Source of the DNA: SAR324 cluster bacterium | GTDB lineage: Bacteria; SAR324; NAC60-12 | Assembly: GCA_028281495.1 (NCBI GenBank) | Contig: JANQJU010000049.1 | Coordinates: 121,912-185,911, forward strand | Direction: 5' to 3' | Length of the DNA stretch: 64,000 bases | Part shown: positions 1-8,690 of the stretch, piece by piece | Layout: each line of letters begins with the position of its first letter | Numbering within the stretch: position 1 is the stretch's first letter | The notes under the pieces: model-generated | What the model saw: the letters and a program-made list of their open reading frames with translations, nothing else | Databases searched by the model: none | What the model was told of the DNA's origin: nothing | Translations under genes and position numbers: made by a program

Positions 1-696
1 ATTGCCCGTTCTGTAAAATGGATAGTGTCTCATTTTGGAATAGATGTGAATACAAGTATTGCTGATTTTGGTTGTGGCCCAGGACTGTATACAACTTTGC
101 TTGCAAAGAATAATGCTGATGTTACTGGGATCGACTTTTCAAGAAGGTCTATTCAGTATGCAAGAAAGGTTGCTGATCAAAAAGAATTGGACATTAACTA
201 TTTTCAGCAAAACTATCTGGAATTTGAGACTAAAAAAAGATTTGATCTTATTACAATGATTTTTTGTGATTTTTGTGCATTGAGCCCTGCCCAAAGGAAA
301 ATACTGCTTGCCAAGTTTCACAAATTTCTGGAGCCCGGTGGAACAGTTCTGTTGGATGTTCATTCGTTAAATGTGTTCAATAACAGGAATGAGGTTGTAA
401 CCTACGAATATAACCAACTCGATCATTTTTGGTCTCCTGAAAATTATTATGGATTCCTAAACACATTCAAATATAACGAGGAAAAAGTAACCCTTGATAA
501 ATACACAATAATTGAAGAGAAAAGAACCCGTGTTGTCTATAACTGGCTACAATATTTCAGTCAGGATTCATTAAGGGAGGAGTTTGAAGAGAACGGATTT
601 AAGGCTGTAGAGTTTTACTCTGATGTCGCAGGCTCAGCTTTCTCCTCAGATTCTCCTGATATGGTAATTGTTGCGAGGAAAGTGGAGAACACATAA
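1..696 (+). CDS. SAM-dependent methyltransferase (5' end outside window)
   Basis: A class I SAM-dependent methyltransferase of unknown substrate, probably cytoplasmic. The reading frame is open to base 1, so the true start lies outside the window; a GTG at 25 is only an internal candidate. The glycine-rich SAM-binding loop (ADFGCGPG) follows a short N-terminal segment. The acidic ribose-binding residue (VTGIDFS) comes about 20 residues later, and a post-motif region (FEPGGTVLLDVH-like) closes the Rossmann core. The C-terminal third (YEYNQLDHFW and following) resembles small-molecule methyltransferases. The stop at 694-696 falls at the left edge of the insertion sequence, inside the possible target duplication, so its last residues may have been altered by the insertion. 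Family is clear; substrate cannot be told. Confidence 0.8.
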   Translation: MARSVKWIVSHFGIDVNTSIADFGCGPGLYTTLLAKNNADVTGIDFSRRSIQYARKVADQKELDINYFQQNYLEFETKKRFDLITMIFCDFCALSPAQRKILLAKFHKFLEPGGTVLLDVHSLNVFNNRNEVVTYEYNQLDHFWSPENYYGFLNTFKYNEEKVTLDKYTIIEEKRTRVVYNWLQYFSQDSLREEFEENGFKAVEFYSDVAGSAFSSDSPDMVIVARKVENT

Positions 697-698
697 CA

Positions 699-1993
699 CT
701 CCCTGTTCGTTGATTTTTAGTCCATCAATTTTTTTTAACTTAGCCCTCAAATCGAGTTGAGGCTAGTTTGTTCTGAAGAGGCATTGATGACAAACAATCG
801 CCACCCACACAGTTTCTGTTTTTGCCGCCACTGATCCTCATCGAGTTGAAACTCAAAACGAGGTCGATAGGTAGTGTAAGTTACTTTCTTGCTTTTGGTC
901 GTGGGTTTTCCCCGTTTGGCGTGACGTTTCACGGTTTCTTGAATTTCAAAAAAGCGAAGTTGAAACACCTCGACCAGTTGGTGTTTTTCCAAGAGGGCAT
1001 AGACCTTATTTTCCAGCTTTTCCATATCGGTGAAGGATTTCCCCTGGAGTGCTTCTAACTTGGGAATCACTGCTTGAAGCTTCTTATCGAGGGTCTGAAG
1101 TTGTTTTTTCGCATGGCCGTCCGATTGAACGACAAGCAATCGCTCTTGCCAAGTGAATTCATTGGAGCCTTCCTGGTAAGTCACGCCTCGCTGGATTTCA
1201 AAACCTTGGCCGATGCGTTTCTCCTGGCCATCGGTGTAAACATGGAAGAGCGGCATTGCCGATTCGGCCTCTTCCAAAACTCGTTTTTGGAGTTCTTCAG
1301 GGACTTTGCCTGTCAGGGGCAGGGGGCAGAGATAGCACATAAGGGAACTCCACTGGGAGCCAAAGTCGAAAGCCCCTGTTTGAACTGGAGCAAATCCGGT
1401 CGGTGGTCTTTGCTATGACCAAACTCCAACAAGCCCCCTTTGGGGTGATGATCCGGAGTATGATGGACATTAACGCTGTGAAATCATGACGAACCACGGG
1501 GTTCTCACCCAATTCAAAGGCCAAAACCTGATGACGACTCAGTTGAGTTTGCAACTCTTCGACACGTTCCGAGCTTTGCACAAGACAACTCAACAACGCG
1601 CCTAAGCGGTCATCGGTCGCATCCAAACGCGACAACTCCCAACCAGTCAGGTGGCACAAAAGGCCTTGATGACTCTCGACCCAAGATTCCATGCTACACA
1701 GTTTATGCGTCCGTAAATACAAAACGTAGCACAGAAACAGGAGGCTCAATTGACCATAGCTCAAACCTTGGCGATTCCCATGAGGGGCCGGAAGACAGTG
1801 ATCCACAATCTGGTCTATCTGCATCTTCTGTAACCAGTTGACTAACAAAGGCAATTCATCGACTCGTTCTATGCGCGTTTCCATCATTCTCCTGAAGTCT
1901 GAGAAAATTCAGGACAATGAAGCGATGGACGACTCAAGGCAAGACAACTGAAGCTAATTCAAAAGCGAGGGGAAAAAATCAACGAACGAGGAG
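699..1993. mobile_element. Decayed IS1634/IS4-type insertion sequence with terminal inverted repeats
   Basis: A roughly 1.3-kb insertion sequence bounded by 20-bp terminal inverted repeats at 699-718 and 1974-1993 that match at 18 of 20 positions; the shared core reads GTTCGTTGATTTTT inward. The flanks ATAACA (left) and ATAATT (right) match at 4 of 6 bases and could be a decayed target duplication. It holds one minus-strand transposase gene that is broken twice, so the element cannot move by itself. The family is assigned from the N-terminal DUF4277-like part of the transposase and a C-terminal YLCPLPLTG motif. Confidence 0.75.
747..1887 (-). pseudogene. IS1634-family transposase, frameshifted and internally deleted
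   Basis: Remnant of a DDE transposase. The first frame (start 1887) reads a DUF4277-like N-terminus (RVDELPLLVNWL, HGNRQGLSYGQL) up to VVRHDFT, where the first catalytic Asp lies. Just after it, near 1487, the correct reading moves to another frame that continues VNVHHTPDHHPKGG, FGHSKDHRPDLLQFKQG and GVPL, then stops near 1324. The C-terminal part (YLCPLPLTGKVPEELQKRV and following, to 747) is in a third frame. Compared with what I know of intact family members, roughly 60 residues that should separate GVPL from YLCPL, including the second catalytic Asp, are missing. One frameshift plus one deletion with a second frame change makes it inactive. Confidence 0.8.
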
Positions 1994-2160
1994 ATAATTG
2001 GTAAAAGTCCGAATGCGAGCGATATTTTTTAAATCCGGATGAGTAAGAACCCACTCGTTATCAAGCTCACTTAAGGTGTGAGGATGCTATCAATGTAGAA
2101 GGAGCTGCCTGGATCGTGAGTGCGCAAGGATGATTTCTTGCAAATCTCTCCCTGAGCAAT

Positions 2161-2185
2161 CGAGCAACGATTTTGCCGTTGCTCG
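2161..2185. other. Perfect 9-bp inverted repeat downstream of the multicopper oxidase gene
   Basis: CGAGCAACG (2161-2169) is followed by a 7-base loop and the exact complement CGTTGCTCG (2177-2185). It lies about 60 bases past the stop of the minus-strand oxidase gene, where a terminator would sit, but neither strand has a clear T run after it. A smaller hairpin (CCGTT-CA-AACGG) lies at 2195-2206. Otherwise 1994-2245 shows no gene. Confidence 0.45.
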
Positions 2186-2245
2186 AAGGGTTAAGCCGTT
2201 CAAACGGTAATCGATCCCTGGGTTGGTTCTTGGTAAATATCTGCT

Positions 2246-4327
2246 TTATTGATTCGGTTGCAGCAGTTCCAAAGCATTGGATTTCAGAGGGAAATACTTG
2301 GAGGGTTGGCACAATCTCAACCAATCGGGACCTCCTAGCTCGCGAAGGGTCGCCACCACATCGGGAGAAGGCATGGCAATCAGATTCGTTATTTGAGGAT
2401 GATCGCATTCGTTTCCTCCAGGAGTGGGTGTACCGACTTTCCATGTACTAGAATCATTGGGGTCTGCACCTGGACAAACGGTCATCACGTTGGTCATCAT
2501 CCCGCGGTCTTCATGTCCTAAAATATGGCAATGTTGCACATACTTTCCGGTGAAATTTAAAAACTTCTGACGGATTTTAACGATACCTCCCACTTTATTG
2601 GACAAGGGGACGGTGTCTTGCCAGACGTACTTTTTGTTTTTTCCATAGTCTGGTTTAACTTCTAAGTTGTCAGGGTAGTTCAGCACTTGAAACGGGTTCA
2701 CATGAATGTGGAACGGATGTTGAACGAGAGAAGCCTGATCCGGGGCAACATTGACCAAATTCCAATCTATGATTGAATCCAACTGAGTGACAAAATTGGG
2801 ATCAACCGCCAGTGGCACATACTGCACGTCGTTGATGAAAAACCGAGGTGGGTCTTCTTTACTAAACGTCCTTTTGGTCATTTGGTAAGAGATAGTACGG
2901 GCGGGTTCATTCGATGGGGGTAACGTTTCGAGATACCAAGGCATTTTAGGCATTTTGATGGTGTTCAGCTCAGCCATCTCCTTCGAATCACCTGCCACGA
3001 CAATGTCAAACAGTTGGTACTCTACTGCGGGGTCACCATCTTGCTCACCCAAGGGCAACCCTTCGATGATATGGGGTGCGTGTTTACGAACGTTTTTGGC
3101 GATCAATTCAAATCCGACTTTATAGGTCCCTGGCGTATCGTTAGCTTTCACTAAAAAGTCGGCACGGTTTCCGGGAAACAACGAAATTTCGTTTTCCTCA
3201 TTGAGCAACGGCTGGAGTTGATAATTTTCTTCAGCAAATTGCACTCCATCCATCGCAATCTGCCGCACGGTCACTTTGTTACCAAAGTTAATTCGAAGGG
3301 CGCTACTCTGTTGCATCATGGCAGCTACAAGCCGCCAGCGTTGGACTTCTCCGGGTTGCATGATGATTTTCGGAGAACCTTGTCCATTGACGACGATTTG
3401 CCGCTGTGGGTTGGTTGATCCGGGGATCATCAACGGAACTTCTTCCTGCAACTGGCTTAATACTAAAAGTCTCTCTGTCAGTTTATGACGCTTGAATTGG
3501 TCTGCGATCTGTTTGTCAAATTTGCCTTTAATCACAAAAGTTCCCACCATTCCATTCAGTATTTGCAACGATGTCGAGCCGTGTTTGTGGGCGTGATACC
3601 AATGGGTCCCTTCCGCTTGAGTATACGGAATCGGATCCAGGGCATACTGATACTGCTTTCCCGGATTAATGATCAGAGATACATCGTCTTGCGGTGCCTG
3701 TGGAGAAATATGAAAGCCGTGGTAGTGCATATTGGTGAATTCGTTTCCATGAAAACAATTGGGATACTTGTCGGGGTCTTCTGGTTTTTCCGAAGCAGGA
3801 TACTTTTCACATTCCGAATCTGATCCTTGGTTGGGCAGCCGATTGTACAATTTCAGATTGACTTTAGTGCCATTGGTAGTCCCTTGATCCGACTTTTTGA
3901 TCACAAAAGTCGGACCCGGCGAATCAAAAACCCACTCGTCTGAGTTATCTGGATTGGCATCGGCCCCGCCCGACTTGGGATAACCATAGGTTCTGAGGTT
4001 CATTTTCTTGAACTGCCAGTACCCGGTGCCGGAGCCAAGATTGTTCCAGACTGGAACACAGCGTTCGACCAACTTCACCAGTAATGCGGTGTTCAATTCG
4101 CCACCTTCCGCAGGAATGGGCTTTACGGGTCGCAATTCTTCGGGTTCATATCTTACGCCCTCACAGCCACCGATACTCACCGTTTCTAGTGCAGATTTGG
4201 GTGCTGGTTTCGGGGCAGGGCTGTTGTTTTGAGTGGTAGAAACACAACCCATCAGAATGAGTGTGATTGACGCAAAAGCCCATATACTTTTTTGAGTGAA
4301 TAAGTTGTGGAAACGTTTGATATCCAT
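2246..4327 (-). CDS. Multicopper oxidase, predicted lipoprotein
   Basis: Oxidises an unknown reducing substrate (metal ion, phenol or bilirubin-like) with reduction of oxygen to water, outside the cytoplasm. The 693-residue product starts with a lipoprotein signal (hydrophobic segment then LILMGC). The ATG at 4327 is chosen because GGGAGG sits just upstream; an upstream in-frame start would lack one. All four copper-ligand motifs are visible in order: HYHGFH near residue 200, HWYHAHKHG near 245, HPFHIHVNPF near 537 and HCHILGHEDRGM near 599, the last carrying the type-1 copper Cys and Met. It stands alone between the broken insertion sequence and the Rpn remnant. The length is somewhat above usual two- or three-domain enzymes because of an extra N-terminal stretch rich in Pro and Lys. 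Confidence 0.85.
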   Translation of the reverse strand: MDIKRFHNLFTQKSIWAFASITLILMGCVSTTQNNSPAPKPAPKSALETVSIGGCEGVRYEPEELRPVKPIPAEGGELNTALLVKLVERCVPVWNNLGSGTGYWQFKKMNLRTYGYPKSGGADANPDNSDEWVFDSPGPTFVIKKSDQGTTNGTKVNLKLYNRLPNQGSDSECEKYPASEKPEDPDKYPNCFHGNEFTNMHYHGFHISPQAPQDDVSLIINPGKQYQYALDPIPYTQAEGTHWYHAHKHGSTSLQILNGMVGTFVIKGKFDKQIADQFKRHKLTERLLVLSQLQEEVPLMIPGSTNPQRQIVVNGQGSPKIIMQPGEVQRWRLVAAMMQQSSALRINFGNKVTVRQIAMDGVQFAEENYQLQPLLNEENEISLFPGNRADFLVKANDTPGTYKVGFELIAKNVRKHAPHIIEGLPLGEQDGDPAVEYQLFDIVVAGDSKEMAELNTIKMPKMPWYLETLPPSNEPARTISYQMTKRTFSKEDPPRFFINDVQYVPLAVDPNFVTQLDSIIDWNLVNVAPDQASLVQHPFHIHVNPFQVLNYPDNLEVKPDYGKNKKYVWQDTVPLSNKVGGIVKIRQKFLNFTGKYVQHCHILGHEDRGMMTNVMTVCPGADPNDSSTWKVGTPTPGGNECDHPQITNLIAMPSPDVVATLRELGGPDWLRLCQPSKYFPLKSNALELLQPNQ

Positions 4328-4386
4328 AATGCCTCCCTTCGAGTCATGAAAAAACCTCATTAAATAAGTTTAAGTGCAATAACCTT

Positions 4387-4639
4387 TTAATTAATGCACG
4401 AAAATACTGAGGCTTTAGTGTGTCCTTTGTCAAGGAACATTTTCACCAGACGATTGAATTTCTCTTCCCAATACTCCCCAATGGGCGATCCGTAACGGAA
4501 AAAGTACAACCAGCGACTCACTTCATCCGTTCCGGCTTAAAACCGCATTGAGAAAATCTTGGGTCAAATCCAGGTTCGCTTCTTGACCCAGCAATAACTT
4601 GCCCACAAAATCGATTTTGGGATCAATTTCATAAATCAT
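4387..4639 (-). pseudogene. Rpn/YhgA-type nuclease remnant (PD-(D/E)XK 'transposase' family)
   Basis: A short decayed gene. From an ATG at 4639 with an upstream GGAGG-like site, the frame reads MIYEIDPKIDFVGKLLLG, then a DLTQDFLNAVLS segment, and stops at a TGA. One base over, the frame continues DEVSRWLYFFRYGS, IGEYWEEKFNRLVKMFLDKG and ends at 4387. Both pieces match my memory of Rpn recombination-promoting nucleases, which start with a D-F-V-F-K-L-L-G motif followed by FLNAVL and a later LSRWLYFFRYG segment. Those proteins are about 280-300 residues, so about 200 residues are missing at the junction. No function is expected. Confidence 0.65.
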
Positions 4640-5105
4640 CTGTCCTCCGTCCTTGGATATAGGTGAAAAGGGGGGAACCCTCCATAAGAATCGACTCCTT
4701 CAGTGTCGATGGGTTCTCAGGCCCATGTCAAGACTCCAAAGGACGAGGCACACGGCACACGTTGCGTGGTTAGTTATCGAACCAAGCACCATAGTAATAC
4801 AACCCGATTCGTTCCTAGATGCTGGGGTTATGAAAGTTGCCAGAGGTGATTTTGGGGTTGGCGAGATGGCTGAAAGTTGTGGAGATGCCTGAAAGTTGTG
4901 GAACGCGGGAGCCGATGCCAACCCACTATAGGAAGTGGGCAAGGAACAATGAGTTTGCGGGTTTCGGCAGAGTTTTTATGCAAAGAAAGAACTCGATCTA
5001 GAGGGAGGTGCAACACAAGGGGGATCTGTGATATACCCGCTTTGTTTCTGAAGAAGTCTCTGATGGCAATTTCCACATGAAAAATGCGCTTTTAATGAGG
5101 TAACC
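4640..5105. other. Gene-free stretch with a direct repeat
   Basis: No convincing gene in about 460 bases. CTGAAAGTTGTGGA occurs at 4870-4883 and again at 4889-4902, 19 bp apart, and a weaker TGAAAGTTG copy lies at 4831-4839. These may be remains of insertion-sequence ends or binding sites for the adenylate cyclase gene downstream; the sequence does not decide. A ribosome site (GAGGT) precedes the cyclase start. Confidence 0.4.
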
Positions 5106-7229
5106 ATGACCATGAATCCCCAAGTCTCGATGCGTCATTCTATCACAACACGCATGTTGGCAGTCGTGTTTTCTATCTATGGCTTGATCGCCTTGCTCGT
5201 TACGAGCGTGCAAATTTTGATGGAGTACTCGCACATGCGCGATGACATCATGTGGGATCTCCGAGGCGTCCAACAGGTGGTCGAACTCAATTTGTCAACA
5301 GCGCTGCTGGAGTCGGATCAACAACAACTGCAAGTTTTGATTGAAAGGATACAACAGATATCGTTTGTTGAAGGAGTGAAAGTGGAAGATACGGCAGGCA
5401 ATATGTTGGCTACTTCAGGAGTGCTAGACACCCTCGATACGGATTTTTTTGGGTACACGTTTCTTGTACATCAATTCGGTGATCAAGGAGGTACGGCCAT
5501 TCTAGGCCAAGCCACACTTTACACAAGCAATCAGGTAGTTTTGCAAAGACTTGAATTCGGGCTGGGGCTAACTCTGGTTGGCGCTGCGTTCAAAACGTTG
5601 GCGTGGTGGGGCATCTTCCTATGGATTGGGCATCGGATGTTAACCCGTCCGCTAGAGCGGCTCGCCACAGTGGCTCAACAGCTTGATTGGAAAAATTTAA
5701 AGCATATCCGTTTTTCGGTAGACAACCAGAAAACCAATGAATTCAGTGTATTGGAAAAAGCGTTTCAAGGGATGTTGCAAAAGCTTTCCGAAACCCATGA
5801 GGCGATGGAAAAGCTGAATCAAACGCTCGAAGACAAGGTGGAAGAGCGGACAAAGGATTTGCAGTCCGTGCAAGACCATCTGTTTCGAGTCAACGAAATT
5901 GCACAAGAAGTCAGTGCCCATTTGGATCTCAAACAGGCCACTCGTGTATTCATTCGTAAAACCGTGCAGGCCATTTGCCCTGATGGAGCAGGAGCCATCT
6001 TGATGTACAACGCAGCCACCGAATGCCTGGTGTTTTATGCCAGTTATGGACTGGATCAGCGTTATCTGGATTCGTTTGAAGTGCCAGTGGATCCAGAAAA
6101 AATGTTTTCTTATGAAGTGTTTCAGTCGCAGCGATCAAAGATTTATCAATTGGAAGAATTCGATCAATTCATTGACGAAGCTTTTCTCAATCTTCACAAA
6201 GGGATGAAACCCGTCCAAGAACTCATCGCCCCGGTGGTATCGAATGGGGTTTCGATAGGATTGGTAGGATTGTCTCAATACGACCCTCGACATCCTTTCA
6301 CCGAAAACAGCCGACAGGTGTTGGATGCCATCACGTTGAATTTGGGGCATCATTTTGAACATGCGAAGCTTTATGAAGAATCACAGACCAATCAAAGGCA
6401 AATTGCTGCCAAACATGCCCAACTGGAGCAACTTTCCACACAACTTTCCAAGTACTTATCGCCTCAGGTATACGCTTCCATTTTTTTAGGAGAACAGGAT
6501 GCCTCAATCGGATCGTATCGTAAAAAGCTGACGATCTTTTTTTCAGATCTAGAAGGCTTCACCGCCACCACCGAACGGATGGAATCCGAAGCCTTGACGG
6601 CGCTGTTGAATGACTATCTCAATGAAATGTCCAATATTGCGCTCGACTATGGAGGGACCATCGACAAATTTGTGGGGGATGGCATGATGATCTTTTTTGG
6701 GGATCCGGAAACCTTTGGCGAAACCGAGGACGCGGTCGCTTGTGTCTCGATGGCCATCGCGATGCGACAAAAAATGCAAGAACTCCGGAAGAAGTGGAGA
6801 GCACAAGGCATCATGCAACCTTTGAGGACACGCATGGGCATCAACACCGGGTATTGCACCGTAGGAAATTTTGGCTCCAATGATCGATTGGATTACACCA
6901 TCATTGGAGGACAAGTGAATCTGGCCAGTCGCTTGGAATCCAATGCGTCTTCCGATCAAATTCTCATCTCTCACGAAACCTATGTCTTGATCCAAGACGA
7001 GATTGCTTGTCAGAAGAAGGGGCAGATCAAGGTCAAAGGCATCCAACATGCGATTCAAACCTATCAAGTGATCGACCACTATGAGAGCCTCGCCGCCAAA
7101 AAAGAACGAGTCCGACTTTCTGGAGAGGGTTACTTATTGGATGTAGACCTCAGCTCGATCTCTTCGTCGGATAAAGCCGAACTCACTCAGGTTTTGGAAA
7201 AAGCCCTGGAACAAATTGAAACCCCATGA
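5106..7229 (+). CDS. Membrane-anchored class III adenylate cyclase (HAMP-GAF-cyclase)
   Basis: Makes cyclic AMP from ATP in response to external and cytoplasmic signals. Domains of the 707-residue protein: transmembrane helix about 12-36, a periplasmic sensor region of about 120 residues, a second helix about 158-180, HAMP about 180-232, a coiled coil, a GAF domain about 262-420, then the class III catalytic domain about 472-650. Metal-binding Asp residues are seen in FFSDLEGFT and KFVGDGMM. The purine-specifying Lys (DKFVGD) and Asp (RLDYTIIGGQVNLASRL) are those of adenylate rather than guanylate cyclases, and transition-state Asn/Arg are present in VNLASRL. A second in-frame ATG lies at 5112. 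The stop overlaps the trkH start by four bases (ATGA), so the two are probably co-translated. Confidence 0.88.
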   Translation: MTMNPQVSMRHSITTRMLAVVFSIYGLIALLVTSVQILMEYSHMRDDIMWDLRGVQQVVELNLSTALLESDQQQLQVLIERIQQISFVEGVKVEDTAGNMLATSGVLDTLDTDFFGYTFLVHQFGDQGGTAILGQATLYTSNQVVLQRLEFGLGLTLVGAAFKTLAWWGIFLWIGHRMLTRPLERLATVAQQLDWKNLKHIRFSVDNQKTNEFSVLEKAFQGMLQKLSETHEAMEKLNQTLEDKVEERTKDLQSVQDHLFRVNEIAQEVSAHLDLKQATRVFIRKTVQAICPDGAGAILMYNAATECLVFYASYGLDQRYLDSFEVPVDPEKMFSYEVFQSQRSKIYQLEEFDQFIDEAFLNLHKGMKPVQELIAPVVSNGVSIGLVGLSQYDPRHPFTENSRQVLDAITLNLGHHFEHAKLYEESQTNQRQIAAKHAQLEQLSTQLSKYLSPQVYASIFLGEQDASIGSYRKKLTIFFSDLEGFTATTERMESEALTALLNDYLNEMSNIALDYGGTIDKFVGDGMMIFFGDPETFGETEDAVACVSMAIAMRQKMQELRKKWRAQGIMQPLRTRMGINTGYCTVGNFGSNDRLDYTIIGGQVNLASRLESNASSDQILISHETYVLIQDEIACQKKGQIKVKGIQHAIQTYQVIDHYESLAAKKERVRLSGEGYLLDVDLSSISSSDKAELTQVLEKALEQIETP

Positions 7230-8680
7230 ATTGGTTCACAGTCTTCCATATTGTCGGGCTCCTCTTGCTATTCACGGCAGGCATGCTGCTGGTCCCCTTA
7301 GGCACTTCCTTAGTTTACGGAGAAGGGGATTGGTTGGCCCTCTTGATAACCCTTGGACTTTGTACCGGAATCGGAGCACCGTTATGGACCGCATTCCATA
7401 AACATCGTGATTTCCGTCGTAAAGATGGTTTTCTGATCGTGGTCGGCGGTTGGCTGATCATCTCGCTAATTTCTGCACTTCCTTTTGTCATTCACGGTTC
7501 CATCCCCTCTTATACAGACGCCTTTTTTGAAACCATGTCGGGATTCACGACAACGGGTGCCACCATTCTCAACGACATCGAAAGCCTTCCGCATGGTTTG
7601 TTGATGTGGCGAGGTTTGATGCACTTTTTTGGAGGAATGGGAATCGTGGTATTGATGCTTCTGATTATTCCGATGTTGGGTATTGGCAACGTGCAATTGT
7701 TCCGAGCAGAATCGGGGCCTGGCCAAAGTTCGTCCGGGTGGATGGCTCCCCGGCTCAAAGAGACCTTGAGGTGGCTTTGGGTGAGTTATTTGGTGTTGTG
7801 CGTAGCAGCAACGGGACTGTATTGGCTGGGTGGGATGTCTTGGTTCGATGCCATCAACCATGGCATGAGTGCCGTGGCCACTGGCGGGTATTCGACCAAA
7901 AACGCGAGTATTGGTTTTTATGATAGTGCTTTTATCGACACGGTTTCCATCGTGTTCATGTGGCTCGGTGGGGTGAATTTTGTACTGTACTTTTATTTGT
8001 TCAACGGAAGGTGGCAGGATGTGTTGGGCAATGTGGAGCTGCGATTTTACTTTGGGATCGTCGTGGGTTTATGTTTGCTAGTGTTTGCCATTCTTTGGCA
8101 GTCCAACACGTATTCGACTCCAGGAGAAGCCCTAAGGTATGGGACATTCCATGTGGTATCTATTCTCACAACCACCGGTTTCACAGCCGATGATTATGAA
8201 CTCTGGCCGCACTCAGCACAGTATTTCATTTTTGTTTGTATGTTTTTTGGTGCGTGTGCGGGGTCGACCACTAGCGGGCTGCGTATCATTCACTTGGTGG
8301 TTTTGCTCAAGTTCCTTTCTTCGCTAAGCCGCCGTTTGTTGCAGCCCTTGGTCGTGCATCCGGTATGTTTGCAAGATGAGCCGGTGGAAGGCGAAGTGAT
8401 GAATAACATCCTCACGTTATTTGTCATGAATCTGATGTTTGTGTTGGTGGGCACGTTGGTGTTGCCGGTCCTCACTGATATCGATTGGTTTGATGGATTC
8501 ATCACAGTCATTGCCTGCGCCTGGAACATCGGGCCGGGTTTTGGTGAGGTGGGGCCTGCTTCGAATTTTTCCGGAATTTCAGATGCCGGCAAGTGGTTTC
8601 TGTCATTCTGTATGCTTGCCGGAAGGATGGACATGTTTACGGTGCTGGTCCTATTCCATCCGGCATTTTGGAAAAAATGA
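7226..8680 (+). CDS. trkH: TrkH-type potassium uptake channel subunit
   Basis: Inner-membrane potassium-translocating subunit of the Trk/Ktr system. The 484-residue product is almost wholly hydrophobic, and repeated pore-loop segments are recognisable, such as FETMSGFTTTGATIL, MSAVATGGYSTKN, SILTTTGFTADDYELWP and AWNIGPGFGEVGP, whose glycines form the four-fold selectivity filter. The GACAGSTTSGLRIIHLVVLLK segment is typical of TrkH between the third and fourth repeats. Length matches the family. It starts inside the adenylate cyclase stop codon (ATGA), so translation is likely coupled. No trkA regulatory subunit is in the window; it must be elsewhere. Confidence 0.92.
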   Translation: MNWFTVFHIVGLLLLFTAGMLLVPLGTSLVYGEGDWLALLITLGLCTGIGAPLWTAFHKHRDFRRKDGFLIVVGGWLIISLISALPFVIHGSIPSYTDAFFETMSGFTTTGATILNDIESLPHGLLMWRGLMHFFGGMGIVVLMLLIIPMLGIGNVQLFRAESGPGQSSSGWMAPRLKETLRWLWVSYLVLCVAATGLYWLGGMSWFDAINHGMSAVATGGYSTKNASIGFYDSAFIDTVSIVFMWLGGVNFVLYFYLFNGRWQDVLGNVELRFYFGIVVGLCLLVFAILWQSNTYSTPGEALRYGTFHVVSILTTTGFTADDYELWPHSAQYFIFVCMFFGACAGSTTSGLRIIHLVVLLKFLSSLSRRLLQPLVVHPVCLQDEPVEGEVMNNILTLFVMNLMFVLVGTLVLPVLTDIDWFDGFITVIACAWNIGPGFGEVGPASNFSGISDAGKWFLSFCMLAGRMDMFTVLVLFHPAFWKK

Positions 8681-8690
8681 GGTCATCCCT

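Noticed and set aside
2067..2444. Minus-strand 125-residue frame at the end of the multicopper oxidase gene
   Set aside because: Out-of-frame overlap with the oxidase C-terminus; Arg/Ser-rich shadow.
4653..5080. Several short frames (60-90 codons) on both strands before the cyclase gene
   Set aside because: None has a family-like sequence or a ribosome site, and they overlap one another.
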